Source of the DNA: DAHUYF01 sp035623985
GTDB lineage: Bacteria > Pseudomonadota > Alphaproteobacteria > ATCC43930 > CGMCC-115725
DNA: 64,000 bases
Direction: 5' to 3'
Assembly: GCA_035623985.1 (NCBI GenBank)
Contig: DASPSJ010000022.1
Span: forward strand, 6,323 to 70,322
Each line of letters starts with the position of its first letter. Within the stretch, counting starts at the first letter, position 1. Shown here piece after piece: positions 1 to 8,623 of this stretch. The notes beneath the pieces are model-generated. The model saw only the letters and a program-made list of their open reading frames with translations, was not told the origin of the DNA and ran no database searches. Both the position numbers and the translations under genes were made by a program.

Positions 1-1
1 C

Positions 2-229
2 GCCAATTTGTCGAAGCTCGAGCTTTGCCGGCGCATCCAGGCCCAGGTGCCGAAATTCGTCTTCCTGGAGGCGCCGATCGGCGAGGATCCGGACAAGCGG
101 GACTACATCGTCTCCAACGCCCGGATCGAGGCCACCGGCTTCCGGCCGGCCTATTCGCTGGACGACGGCATCCGCGAGCTGATCAAGGGATACCGCATGA
201 TCCGCAACAACGCCTTCGGCAATGTGTAG
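2..229 (+). CDS. NAD-dependent epimerase/dehydratase, C-terminal end (partial)
   Basis: The frame is open from the first bases of the window and stops at 227-229, so only the last 75 or so residues are present. The segment reads as the end of an extended SDR (sugar-nucleotide epimerase/dehydratase): an I-V-S-N-A-R-I-E-A-T-G-F hinge, then the usual S-L-D-D-G-I-R-E-L-I-K-G-Y motif that closes these proteins. The catalytic Rossmann part lies outside the window. The next gene starts 11 nt downstream on the same strand and sugar-activation genes follow, so it probably acts on a nucleotide sugar for surface glycan synthesis. The substrate cannot be told from this piece. Confidence 0.7.
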   Translation, partial: ANLSKLELCRRIQAQVPKFVFLEAPIGEDPDKRDYIVSNARIEATGFRPAYSLDDGIRELIKGYRMIRNNAFGNV

Positions 230-240
230 GGATCGCGCCA

Positions 241-1755
241 ATGGCTGAGGCAACGAGCGAAAGGCTGGATCTCGTCCTGATCAATCCCGGCGGGCGCGAC
301 CGGATCTATCAGGCGCTGGGGCAGGATCTCACGGCGGTCGAGCCGCCGCTCTGGTGCCGGCTGCTGGCGAGCTATGTCCGCCGCCGCGGCTACGGCGTCC
401 GCATCATCGACAGCGAAGCGGAGAATTGGGGTCCCGAGACCGTCGCCGAAAGGGTGGTCTCGCTCCGCCCGCGCCTTGTGGGCATGGTCGTCTTCGGCCA
501 CCAGCCTTCGGCCTCGACGCAGATGATGGCCGGCGCCGGCGAAGCCTGCGCCGCGATCAAGGAGCGCGATCCCGAGCAGAAGCTGATCATCCTCGGCGGC
601 CATGTCTCGGCCCTGCCGGAGCGCACCTTGCGCGAGGAGCAGGTCGACTATGCCGCGGTGGGCGAAGGCCCGCAGACGTTGCAGCAGCTTCTCGACGTGC
701 TGCGCTCCCCCGCGCCGGAGCGGGTCGAGGGCGTGGCCGGCCTCGCCTATCGCCGGGACGGCGGGATCGTCGTCAATCCGATGCCGCCGCTCATCGCCGA
801 TCTCGACGCGGATCTGCCGGGCGATACCTGGGACCTGCTGCCGATGGAGCGCTATCGCGCGCATAACTGGCAATGCTTCGGCGATCTCGCCTCGCGCATG
901 CCTTACGCCTCGATCTACACCTCGCTCGGCTGCCCTTATAAATGCACCTTCTGCTGCATCAACGCGCCTTTCGGCAAGTCGAACTACCGCATGCGCAGCG
1001 CCGAGGCGGTGGTCGCCGAGGTCGAGCACCTCTACCGCGGCTACGGCGTGCGCACCTTCAAGATCATCGACGAGCTTTTCGTGCTCAACGACCGCCATGT
1101 CCGCGGCATCTGCGAGGGGCTGGTCGCGCGCGGCTTCGCGCACGAGCTCAACATCTGGGCCTATGCCAGGCCCGATACGGTCAAGCCGGCCCAGCTCTCG
1201 CTGCTGCGCCGCGCCGGCATCCGCTGGCTCGCGCTCGGCATCGAATCCGGCAGCAAGAAAGTCCGCGACGAGGCGGACAAGTCGCTCAGGAGCGACGACA
1301 TCAAGGGCATCGTCGAGCAGATCCAGAAGGCCGGGATCCACGTCATCGGCAACTACATCTTCGGCCTGCCCGAAGACGATCTCGACACCATGCGAGAGAC
1401 GCTCGATCTCGCCAAGGAGCTCAACACCGAGTTCGCGAATTTCTATTCCGGCATGGCCTATCCGGGCTCGCGGCTCTACGAGACCGCGCTGCAGCAGAAC
1501 TGGGACCTGCCGGAGAGCTGGGGCGGCTATTCGCAGCACGCCTATGACGCGAAGCCGCTGCCGACGAAGCATCTTGCCGCCGCCGAGGTCTTGCGCTTCC
1601 GCGACGCGGCGTTCCAGGAGTATTTCACCAACGCCCGCTATCTCGACATGGTCGCCCAGCGCTTCGGCCTCGAAACGCGGCGCCACCTCGAAGCGATGAC
1701 GCGGCACAAGCTCCGCCGCAAGCTGCTCGAGCAGGTGGCGGTGGGCGCGGGATGA
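241..1755 (+). CDS. B12-binding domain radical SAM protein
   Basis: A 504-residue protein. The N-terminal half looks like a cobalamin-binding Rossmann domain (D-L-V-L-I-N-P-G start, G-G-H-V-S-A-L-P around residue 120). The middle has the radical SAM CxxxCxxC signature C231-P-Y-K-C235-T-F-C238, followed by barrel strands (F-K-I-I-D-E-L-F; A-L-G-I-E-S-G-S). Such proteins bind a 4Fe-4S cluster and SAM and often methylate or rearrange unactivated carbons. I chose ATG 241 because it follows the upstream stop by 11 nt and begins the conserved domain; the frame is open upstream but that part has no domain. It overlaps the next gene by ATGA, so it belongs to the sugar-nucleotide operon. Substrate unknown. 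Confidence 0.85.
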   Translation: MAEATSERLDLVLINPGGRDRIYQALGQDLTAVEPPLWCRLLASYVRRRGYGVRIIDSEAENWGPETVAERVVSLRPRLVGMVVFGHQPSASTQMMAGAGEACAAIKERDPEQKLIILGGHVSALPERTLREEQVDYAAVGEGPQTLQQLLDVLRSPAPERVEGVAGLAYRRDGGIVVNPMPPLIADLDADLPGDTWDLLPMERYRAHNWQCFGDLASRMPYASIYTSLGCPYKCTFCCINAPFGKSNYRMRSAEAVVAEVEHLYRGYGVRTFKIIDELFVLNDRHVRGICEGLVARGFAHELNIWAYARPDTVKPAQLSLLRRAGIRWLALGIESGSKKVRDEADKSLRSDDIKGIVEQIQKAGIHVIGNYIFGLPEDDLDTMRETLDLAKELNTEFANFYSGMAYPGSRLYETALQQNWDLPESWGGYSQHAYDAKPLPTKHLAAAEVLRFRDAAFQEYFTNARYLDMVAQRFGLETRRHLEAMTRHKLRRKLLEQVAVGAG

Positions 1756-2516
1756 ACGCCTCGGCCGACAGCAGGGCTCGGCCCGAGCCGGGGCTCTCCG
1801 GCATCGACGTGGCCGTGCTTGCGGGCGGGCTCGGAACGCGCGTGGCGACGGCGCTGGGCGAGCTTCCCAAGATCCTGGCGCCCGCCGGCGGCCGGCCGTT
1901 CCTCGAGCATCTTCTCGACTGGCTCCAGGCCCAAGGCGTGCGCCGCGTCGTGCTTTGCCTCGGCCATCGCGCGGCGCCGGTCCTCGACCATCTCCGCCGC
2001 GCGCCGCGCGCCGGCCTCGACGTCGTGTGCAGCGTCGAGCCGGAGCCGCTCGGCACCGCTGGCGCGCTCGCCCATGCCCGCCCCTTGCTGAGGAGCGACC
2101 CGGTCCTGGCGATGAACGGCGACACGCTGGCGCAAGTCGATCTCGCGGCGTTTCTCGCCGCGTTCCATGCGCGCCGGGCCGGGGTGGCGCTGGTCGGTGC
2201 CGCGGTCGATGAGCCCGGCCGCTATGGAAGGATGGAGATCGGGGAGGACGGACGGGTCATGCGCTTTCGCGAGAAGGAAGACGCCGGCGCGCCGCCCTAT
2301 TGGATCAGCGCCGGCATCTATCTCTTGGGCCGCCAAGCGCTCGACGAGATCGCGGCGCTGGGCAAAGGCTCGCTCGAGCGCGATTTCCTCGAGCGCCGGC
2401 CGGCGGGCTCGATCCATGCCTTCCGCATCGCCGGGCGCTTCCTCGATATCGGCACGCCGGAGACGCTGGCGCTGGCGCGCGACGGCGTCGGCGGCTATGG
2501 CGCGGGTGCCGCATGA
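1752..2516 (+). CDS. hddC: Nucleotidyltransferase, HddC-like
   Basis: A 254-residue sugar-1-phosphate nucleotidyltransferase. The N-terminus has the pyrophosphorylase signature L-A-G-G-L-G-T-R-V (about residues 23-31) followed by L-P-K-I-L-A-P-A-G-G-R-P-F, and a metal-binding M-N-G-D-T near residue 120. It would join a nucleotide to a sugar 1-phosphate. The following gene is a heptose-kinase-like GHMP kinase, and this pair is the arrangement of HddC and HddA in GDP-D-glycero-alpha-D-manno-heptose synthesis. That assignment rests on the pairing; other sugars are possible. Both ends overlap neighbours by ATGA, which indicates translational coupling. Confidence 0.75.
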   Translation: MNASADSRARPEPGLSGIDVAVLAGGLGTRVATALGELPKILAPAGGRPFLEHLLDWLQAQGVRRVVLCLGHRAAPVLDHLRRAPRAGLDVVCSVEPEPLGTAGALAHARPLLRSDPVLAMNGDTLAQVDLAAFLAAFHARRAGVALVGAAVDEPGRYGRMEIGEDGRVMRFREKEDAGAPPYWISAGIYLLGRQALDEIAALGKGSLERDFLERRPAGSIHAFRIAGRFLDIGTPETLALARDGVGGYGAGAA

Positions 2517-3517
2517 TCATCAGCCGCACTCCCTTCCGCATCTCGCTCTTCGGCGGCGGCACCGACTATCCCGCCTGGTATCGGCGCAACGGCGGCGCGG
2601 TGCTGGGAACGACGATCAACAAATATTGCTATATCAGCCTGCGCGTGCTGCCGCCCTTCTTCGAGCACCGTCACCGCATCGCCTATTCCAAGATCGAGAC
2701 GGTGCGGGAGATCGCCGAGATCCAGCATCCCGCGGTGCGCGCGGTGCTGCAACAACTCGACATCAAGGAAGGGCTCGAGATCCATCACGACGGCGATCTT
2801 CCCGCGCGCTCTGGGCTGGGCTCGAGCTCGGCCTTCACCGTGGGCCTGCTCAACGCGATCGCGGCGCTGCGCGGCCAGATGATGCCGGCGCGCGAGCTGG
2901 CGCTCAACGCGCTCCACATCGAGCAGGACGTGCTGCGCGAGAGCGTCGGCTCCCAGGACCAGATCTGGGCGGCCTATGGCGGCACCAATCTCATCGACTT
3001 CCGGCCAGACGGCACGTTCCAGGTGGCGCCGCTGATCATGACGCCCGACCGCCGCAAGGAGCTTCAGGCGTCGATGATGCTGTTTTTCACCGGCTTGTCG
3101 CGGTTCGCGCCGGAGATCGCCGCCAAGAAGATCGCCAATTTCGCCGCGCGCGAGAGCGAGCTGAAGGCGATGGCGGCGATGGTTCCCGAGGCGGCGGCGA
3201 TCCTCGGCGACGACCGGCGGCCGCTCAAGGAGATCGGCGCGCTCCTGCACGAATCCTGGCAATTGAAGCGCCAGCTTGCGGACGCCGTCTCGACGCCGGC
3301 GATCGACGAGATCTACGAGGCCGGCCGCGCGGCGGGCGCCGTCGGCGGCAAGCTGCTGGGCGCCGGCGGCGGCGGGTTCCTGCTCTTCTTCGTCGATCCC
3401 GCCAAGCGGCAAGCGCTGCGCGAGCGGCTCGCGAAGCTCATCGAGGTGTCGGTCGAGATCGGCAGTCCCGGCAGCAAGATCGTCGTCTACGAGCCTTCGG
3501 GCCTCGAGAACAGTTGA
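2513..3517 (+). CDS. hddA: GHMP sugar kinase, HddA-like
   Basis: A 334-residue GHMP kinase. It opens with R-T-P-F-R-I-S-L-F-G-G-G-T-D-Y, typical of heptose 7-phosphate and fucose-type sugar kinases, and has the GHMP ATP-binding loop L-P-A-R-S-G-L-G-S-S-S-A near residues 95-106. The C-terminal motif G-G-K-L-L-G-A-G-G-G-G-F-L is also present. It would phosphorylate C1 of a sugar phosphate, giving the substrate for the preceding nucleotidyltransferase. ATG 2513 overlaps the previous stop (ATGA). Its last 31 bp overlap the convergent glycosyltransferase gene. Confidence 0.8.
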   Translation: MIISRTPFRISLFGGGTDYPAWYRRNGGAVLGTTINKYCYISLRVLPPFFEHRHRIAYSKIETVREIAEIQHPAVRAVLQQLDIKEGLEIHHDGDLPARSGLGSSSAFTVGLLNAIAALRGQMMPARELALNALHIEQDVLRESVGSQDQIWAAYGGTNLIDFRPDGTFQVAPLIMTPDRRKELQASMMLFFTGLSRFAPEIAAKKIANFAARESELKAMAAMVPEAAAILGDDRRPLKEIGALLHESWQLKRQLADAVSTPAIDEIYEAGRAAGAVGGKLLGAGGGGFLLFFVDPAKRQALRERLAKLIEVSVEIGSPGSKIVVYEPSGLENS

Positions 3518-4476
3518 TCGGGGCTTGAGAGGCGCTGTCCCGGCGGGCCGCCCTTGCTCCGGCGCAGCAGCCTGAGCGCGCGCCGCGCGACGTGAGCGAA
3601 GAAGCCGGCGGGCTTGCGCGGATAGATCGCCAGCGAGCCCGCGAAATAGAGGGCCGCGCGCAGCGGGCGGCCGGCATAGAAGGCGGTAACGGCCTCTTCC
3701 ATCAGCAACGCCGCGCGGAACCGGGCCGCAGGCCAAAAACCGAGCCGGCGCATTTCCGTGCCATGCTTGGCGCGCAACCGCTTCACAGCCTCATGCACAG
3801 GCTCGAAGCGCATGCGCTCGGCGATGTAGATTCGCGCCAGCGGCTCGGCGATGACGATGAGGTCGTGCCGCGTCGTATAGCGCAGCAGCCAGTCCCAATC
3901 CTCGAGCCGGCCCAGGCGCTCGTCCAACGGCCCGTGAAGATCGAAGGCGCGGCGGCGGATGAAGGCGGTCGAGCCCGGGCTCAGATTGCAGCCGTCCCGC
4001 AGCGCCTCGCGCCAGGATCCCCGGGCCGCCGGGATTCGCGCCGCCACCTCGCGCGAGCGCTCGCGCACCATCCAATAGCCGCTGCAGCACATCAGCGTGT
4101 CGGGCGGCGCCGCAGCGAGGCAGGCCACCTGCCGCGCGAGCTTGTCGGGGAGCCATTCGTCGTCGGAATCGAGAAAGGCGATGAACTCGCCGCGGGCGGC
4201 AGCGATCGCCGTGTTGCGCGCCGCCGCGGCGCCCCGGTTCTCCGCGTGCCGCAGCAGGCGCAACCGGGGATCGGCATGGGCCAGGACGCGCGCGGCGGTT
4301 GCGTCGGTCGAACCGTCATCGACGACCAGCAGCTCGAAATCGGCGAAGCTCTGCCGCAGCACGCTGTCGATCGCGCGGCCGATAAGCGCCTCGCGGTTAT
4401 GGACGGGAATGACGACGCTGACCTGCGGCACGGGCTTCAAACGGCATCCTGCTGTCTTGCGGCCGGCCGATTCCAC
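3487..4476 (-). CDS. Family 2 glycosyltransferase
   Basis: A 329-residue GT-A glycosyltransferase. The domain begins V-S-V-V-I-P-V-H-N-R-E near residue 20 and contains the nucleotide-binding V-V-D-D-G-S-T-D and the metal-binding F-L-D-S-D-D-E-W. The C-terminal part is more variable and basic. It probably adds a sugar to lipopolysaccharide or another surface glycan, in keeping with the adjacent sugar-activation genes, although it lies on the opposite strand. Its 3' end overlaps the kinase gene by 31 bp, tail to tail. Donor and acceptor cannot be read from the sequence. Confidence 0.85.
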   Translation of the reverse strand: MESAGRKTAGCRLKPVPQVSVVIPVHNREALIGRAIDSVLRQSFADFELLVVDDGSTDATAARVLAHADPRLRLLRHAENRGAAAARNTAIAAARGEFIAFLDSDDEWLPDKLARQVACLAAAPPDTLMCCSGYWMVRERSREVAARIPAARGSWREALRDGCNLSPGSTAFIRRRAFDLHGPLDERLGRLEDWDWLLRYTTRHDLIVIAEPLARIYIAERMRFEPVHEAVKRLRAKHGTEMRRLGFWPAARFRAALLMEEAVTAFYAGRPLRAALYFAGSLAIYPRKPAGFFAHVARRALRLLRRSKGGPPGQRLSSPDQLFSRPEGS

Positions 4477-4525
4477 CAGAAACGCTTGACGGACGCAACT
4501 CGCCGCCCGCGCCCTCTTTCCCCCG

Positions 4526-5095
4526 TCAGGACGAATGCTTCTGCGCCGGCGCCATGAGGCCGCGTTCCATCAGGATCGCCTCCGCCTCGGGCGAGAACTC
4601 TGCCGAAGGCTGGTCGCCGCCGATGACCACCAGCAGCACGCCTTTCGTCTCGCCCGCAGGCGGGCGCAGGCAATGGAATTGCCGCTGCATCTGCGGCGGC
4701 ACCGAGATGACGTCGAGCGGCTCCAGCTCGACGAAATCGTCGCCCTTGTCGCCTTCCCAGGTGACGCGCCAGGTGCCGACCACCGGCATGAAGGTCTCGT
4801 TGGTGTCGTGATTGTGCATCATCACGCCCTTGCCCGGCTCGGCCTCGACGAAGGCGATGCCGAACCCGGCCTTCAAATGGCTGATAGAGGGCTTCGCCTG
4901 GTCGCCCACCGGCGAATAGGCCCTGACGTCCGCCGAGGCTTGCGGCGGCGCAAAGCCGATGACATTGACCAGCGTGCGCTCATAGCCCGGCACGTGGCAA
5001 TCGGGCAGACTGTGATCGGAGCGGTAGAGATCCCTGAAGCGCGCGACGCATTTCATCATCTGCTCGCGCGAGGGCCTGGTCACGGGGATCGGCAT
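4526..5095 (-). CDS. Cupin-domain protein
   Basis: A 189-residue protein with a cupin beta-barrel. The metal-binding stretch G-V-M-M-H-N-H-D-T-N-E-T-F-M-P and the second motif (D-V-I-S-V-P-P-Q-M-Q-R-Q-F) lie in the middle. Cupins of this size are often dioxygenases, isomerases or small-molecule sensors; nothing here fixes the reaction. The start at 5095 is well supported: the transcript has GGGAGGA a few bases before ATG, whereas the longer open frame upstream runs through the repeat region. The gene is 49 nt from the glycosyltransferase on the same strand, but the functions look unrelated. Confidence 0.8.
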   Translation of the reverse strand: MPIPVTRPSREQMMKCVARFRDLYRSDHSLPDCHVPGYERTLVNVIGFAPPQASADVRAYSPVGDQAKPSISHLKAGFGIAFVEAEPGKGVMMHNHDTNETFMPVVGTWRVTWEGDKGDDFVELEPLDVISVPPQMQRQFHCLRPPAGETKGVLLVVIGGDQPSAEFSPEAEAILMERGLMAPAQKHSS

Positions 5096-5196
5096 GGTTC
5101 CTCCCTTTGGCATGTGTTTTGCGGAACTATGCGTCCGGCCTTCTTGGCTCGCAAGCGCAGCGCTTAGGTAGCAACCAGCACAAGGCTGCGAATCAC

Positions 5197-5350
5197 CCCA
5201 CCTCACCCCACCTCACCCCGCAACCCGGCCGACGGCTCTGCCGTCGGTCCCACTTGGGTTCGATCGCGAAGCGATCGAACGGGTTGCGCCTCTCTGCCCC
5301 ATTGGGGCGGAGAGGGAGGGACCCGCGTAGCGGGAGGGTGAGGTGGGGGC
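5197..5350. repeat. Composite intergenic palindromic element (three-way junction plus flanking stems)
   Basis: This gene-free spacer is almost entirely inverted repeats. An outer stem pairs the CCCCACCTCACCCC tract near 5197-5220 with GGGTGAGGTGGGG at 5336-5349. Inside, CAACCC (5221-5226) pairs with GGGTTG (5281-5286) and encloses two hairpins: CCGACGGC/GCCGTCGG (5229-5247) and GTTCGATCGC/GCGATCGAAC (5258-5280). Further stems follow, including CCCGC-gta-GCGGG. It shares the TTCGATCGC arm and the outer AACCC stem with the element at 14516-14586. It looks like a dispersed, non-coding, cruciform-forming repeat. Confidence 0.75.
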
Positions 5351-5394
5351 GATGATTTTATCCGTTGTTTCGCGCGTTTCTGCTTCCATCGCGC

Positions 5395-7692
5395 CTAGCC
5401 TGCGGCCTGCAGCGCCCGCCAGAGCCGCTCCGGCGTTGCCGGCATGTCGATGGCGGTGACGCCGCGCTCGGCGAGCGCGTCGATGACGGCGTTGATCACC
5501 GCGGGCGGCGCGCCGATCGCGCCGGCCTCGCCGCAGCCCTTGATGCCGAGCGGGTTGGTGCGGCAGGGAATCACCTTCCAGCGGAAATCGAGCGACGGCA
5601 TCTCGCCGGCGCGCGGCATGGCGTAGTCGGTGAAGGAGCCGCTGAGCAACTGGCCGTCGCGATCATAGACCACGCGCTCCAGCAAAGCCTGGCCGATGCC
5701 CTGGGCGATGCCGCCATGCACTTGGCCCGCGAGCAGCAGCGGGTTGATCACCTCGCCGAAATCGTCGACCACGGTGTAGGCGACGATCGCCGCGGCGCCG
5801 GTCTCGGGATCGATCTCGATCTCGCAGACATGGCAGCCATTGGGAAAGGTTGCGACCTTCGGCGTGAATTCCGCCGCGCCTTCGAGCTTTTCGGGCCCGG
5901 CGGCGCGGGCGACGGCGAAAATGTCGATCGTCCGGTCGGTGCCGGCGACGACGTAAGCGCCGGCACGAAACTCGATATCGGCCGCGGCCGCCTCGAGCAG
6001 ATCGGCGGCGAGCTGCTTTCCCTTGTCGATGGCGACGTCCGCCGCCATCCGCGCGGCGACGCCGCCCACCGGCACCGAGCGCGAGCCGCCGGTGAAGCTG
6101 CCGCTCTTCATCGCCGCGGTGTCGCCCTGGCGCAGCGTGATCCGCTCGAAGGGAATGCCGAGACGCTCGGAGACGATCTGCGCATAGGCGGTCTCGTGCC
6201 CCTGGCCGTTCGATTGCGTGCCGACGAGGAGCGTCACGCCGTCACCGGGCTCGAAGCGCAATTGCGCCGGCACCCCCGGATCGCCGCCGCAGACTTCGAT
6301 GTAATAGCTGAGGCCGATGCCGCGCAGCCGGCCGCACCGCGCCGCTTCCGCCTTGCGCGCGGCAAACCCGTCCCACTGCGCCGCGCGCAGCGCGGTGTCG
6401 AGAAGGGCGGCGAAATCGCCGCTGTCATAAGTGTGGCCGAGCCCGGTCTTGTAGGGCATGGCCGCGGCGGGAATGAAGTTGCGCCGGCGGATCTCGGCGG
6501 CGCCGAGTCTGGTCTCGCGCCCGGCGCGGTCGACCAGCCGCTCCAGCATATAGGCGGCCTCGGGCCGGCCGGCGCCGCGATAGGCGTCGACCGGCACGGT
6601 GTTGGTGAAGACGCCGGTGACCTCGACGGCGGCGGCGGGAATGGCATAGACGCCGGTCTGCATGCCCTTGCCGGCCTCGGTCGGGATGAAGGGGCCGAAG
6701 GTCGAGAGATAGGCGCCGAGATTGGCCAGCGTCGTCACGCGGATGGCGAGGAATTTGCCGTCGCGGTCGAGCGCAAGCTCGGCCTTGGTCACGTGATCGC
6801 GGCCCTGGGTGTCGGAGACGAAGCCTTCGCTGCGCTCGGCGATCCAGCGCACCGGCCGGCCGAGGCGGCGCGCCGCCCACAGCACCATGACGTATTCGGG
6901 ATAAAGGAAGATCTTCATGCCGAAGCCGCCGCCGACATCGGGCGTGATGACGCGGATCTTGTCGGGGTCGGTGTCGGGCAGGACGGCGCCGGTCAGAATC
7001 TCTTTGAGGAGATGCGCCCCCTGGCTCGAGGCGTAGAGCGTGTAGGCGCCCGCGGTTGCATCATAAACGCCGATCGCGCCGCGCGGCTCCATCGAGTTGG
7101 CCACGACGCGGTTGTTGACGAGCTCGATGCCGACGATGCGCGCGGCCGTCGCGAAAGCCGCGTCGGTCTTCTGCCGGTCGCCGTCGGTCCAGACGAAATT
7201 CACGTTGCCCGGCGCCTCGGGCCAGATTTGCGGCGCGCCGGGCGCCACGGCCGCCGCGACGTCGACGACCGCCGGCAAGGCGTCGTATTCGACCGCGATC
7301 CGCTCGGCCGCGTCCTTGGCCTGATCGCGCGTCGCCGCGATCACCAGCGCCACGCCGTCGCCGACATGGCGCGCCCGGTCGGTCGCCAGCACCGTGCGGC
7401 GGGGAAAATTCTGCGGCGGCGTTCCCGGCTTCACCGCGATCGGCGCCAGGCACGGCACGGGGCGCACGCCGTCGGCCACTGCGTCGGCGCCGGTCAGCAC
7501 CGCGAGCACGCCCGGCGCGGATTTCGCCGCGGCGGTGTCGATCGACCGGATCGCCGCATGGCCATGAGGCGAGCGCAGGACATAAGCGAAGACCTCGCCC
7601 GGCAGCGCGATGTCGTCGAGATAGCGGCCGGCGCCGGTGATGAAGCGGCGGTCTTCCTTGCGACGCACGGGTTGTCCGATGCCGAATTGCAC
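5395..7692 (-). CDS. Molybdopterin-binding xanthine dehydrogenase/CoxL family subunit (form II)
   Basis: A 765-residue large subunit of the molybdenum hydroxylase family. It has the N-terminal aldehyde oxidase/xanthine dehydrogenase a/b hammerhead (I-G-Q-P-V-R-R-K-E-D start), the Moco-binding P-D-V-G-G-G-F-G-M-K near residue 255, A-Y-R-G-A-G-R near 370, and the G-C-G-E-A-G with the catalytic glutamate about 43 residues from the end. A-Y-R-G-A-G-R marks form II (CoxL-like) rather than the A-Y-x-C-S-F-R of true CO dehydrogenase, so it probably hydroxylates an organic substrate. No FAD or 2Fe-2S subunit gene is adjacent, so partners must be encoded elsewhere. Confidence 0.9.
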   Translation of the reverse strand: MQFGIGQPVRRKEDRRFITGAGRYLDDIALPGEVFAYVLRSPHGHAAIRSIDTAAAKSAPGVLAVLTGADAVADGVRPVPCLAPIAVKPGTPPQNFPRRTVLATDRARHVGDGVALVIAATRDQAKDAAERIAVEYDALPAVVDVAAAVAPGAPQIWPEAPGNVNFVWTDGDRQKTDAAFATAARIVGIELVNNRVVANSMEPRGAIGVYDATAGAYTLYASSQGAHLLKEILTGAVLPDTDPDKIRVITPDVGGGFGMKIFLYPEYVMVLWAARRLGRPVRWIAERSEGFVSDTQGRDHVTKAELALDRDGKFLAIRVTTLANLGAYLSTFGPFIPTEAGKGMQTGVYAIPAAAVEVTGVFTNTVPVDAYRGAGRPEAAYMLERLVDRAGRETRLGAAEIRRRNFIPAAAMPYKTGLGHTYDSGDFAALLDTALRAAQWDGFAARKAEAARCGRLRGIGLSYYIEVCGGDPGVPAQLRFEPGDGVTLLVGTQSNGQGHETAYAQIVSERLGIPFERITLRQGDTAAMKSGSFTGGSRSVPVGGVAARMAADVAIDKGKQLAADLLEAAAADIEFRAGAYVVAGTDRTIDIFAVARAAGPEKLEGAAEFTPKVATFPNGCHVCEIEIDPETGAAAIVAYTVVDDFGEVINPLLLAGQVHGGIAQGIGQALLERVVYDRDGQLLSGSFTDYAMPRAGEMPSLDFRWKVIPCRTNPLGIKGCGEAGAIGAPPAVINAVIDALAERGVTAIDMPATPERLWRALQAAG

Positions 7693-8016
7693 GCAGCGCC
7701 TCCGGAGCGAGAGCTGGGATAGGCGTTCAGTATAGCGCGCGCGGTCCGCCGCGGCGATGCGGCGGAAGCCGGGATACCGTCCCGCTTTGAATTGACAAGC
7801 CAGCCTGTGGGATTAACAGAACGTGGCGCGGAACCTCTTAATTTCCAAGCCGTTGATGCCCATATGAGCCAAACCCTAGGATAAACCCATCTTGGCAAAC
7901 GTTTGTAAATGTGGTTGTGTTTGGGTTGAGAGACGGATATAACGCAGCCGGTTTCCGAGAGGAGCACTTCCCATGCGAGGAGTGACGGATTTCTAGCCTA
8001 ACTCTTTCTGGCCAGT

Positions 8017-8048
8017 AAGCGGCGCCAGCGGTAAGCTCGGCGCCGCTT
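8017..8048. terminator. GC-rich hairpin, possible terminator
   Basis: AAGCGGCGCC (8017-8026) and GGCGCCGCTT (8039-8048) form a perfect 10-bp stem with a 12-nt loop, followed by CGCTTTTCT. It sits just upstream of the interrupted gene at 8076. It could terminate rightward transcription or be an unrelated palindrome. Confidence 0.4.
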
Positions 8049-8075
8049 CGCTTTTCTGCCGGGGAGGGGCCTATA

Positions 8076-8573
8076 ATGGTGGCAGAATGGGTTCTGGCCA
8101 TAGCCGAGGCGACAACAGCCGTCGCGGCCGTCACAGGAGTTGGCGTTGCATATTGGCAACTGAGCGAAATCGCAAGTCAAACGCGCATCCAAGGCGACCG
8201 CGAGCGCCAGTGGCAAACAATCGCCGCATGCCAGCGATAGATCAACGATCCCGTCCTCGTTGAGGCAAAACGGCGAATATGGGTCGCACGCGGCAACGGG
8301 ACTCAGGACCACATCAGTGATCCGCAATCCGTGCGACAGGATGCAATTTTCCTGGTGAATTTCTTGGATACAATCGCCATCGGGGTCAGGCAGAAGGTCT
8401 ATATGAAGGATATCGTGAAGGACAATCTCGCCATCATTATGATGGACGCCGTAGCACGCTTCATCGAAGGAGGTTGGGGAGATTTCAAGATCAACAAGGA
8501 TCACCTGCGCGATCTGGTCGCCCTTGTTCAAGAACTCCGCGATCAGAGGCCAATCCATACCGCAGTGCCTTAG
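8076..8573 (+). pseudogene. Small membrane-anchored protein gene interrupted by one amber codon
   Basis: From ATG 8076 (preceded by GGGGAGGGG) a 165-codon frame runs to 8573 but has an in-frame TAG at 8238-8240. The first part encodes one hydrophobic N-terminal segment (W-V-L-A-I-A-E-A-T-T-A-V-A-A-V) and a charged stretch ending A-A-C-Q-R. After the stop comes I-N-D-P-V and about 110 more residues. This resembles, from memory, small DUF4760-like proteins in which C-N-R-Y-D-x-D-P-V is conserved, so the TAG would replace a tyrosine codon. The rest of the frame is intact, so the lesion is probably recent. Readthrough or restart cannot be excluded. It is visibly AT-richer than its neighbours. Confidence 0.6.
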
Positions 8574-8623
8574 GCCGTAAAGCTTCCGGTTTTTTAACGG
8601 AGACACTGCCGTGGTCGGGGACT

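Noticed and set aside
5365..7722. A 785-codon open frame on the plus strand opposite the first CoxL-like gene
   Set aside because: It is the antisense shadow of a clearly conserved protein in GC-rich DNA; its translation is low-complexity (A, R, G, D) with no domain.
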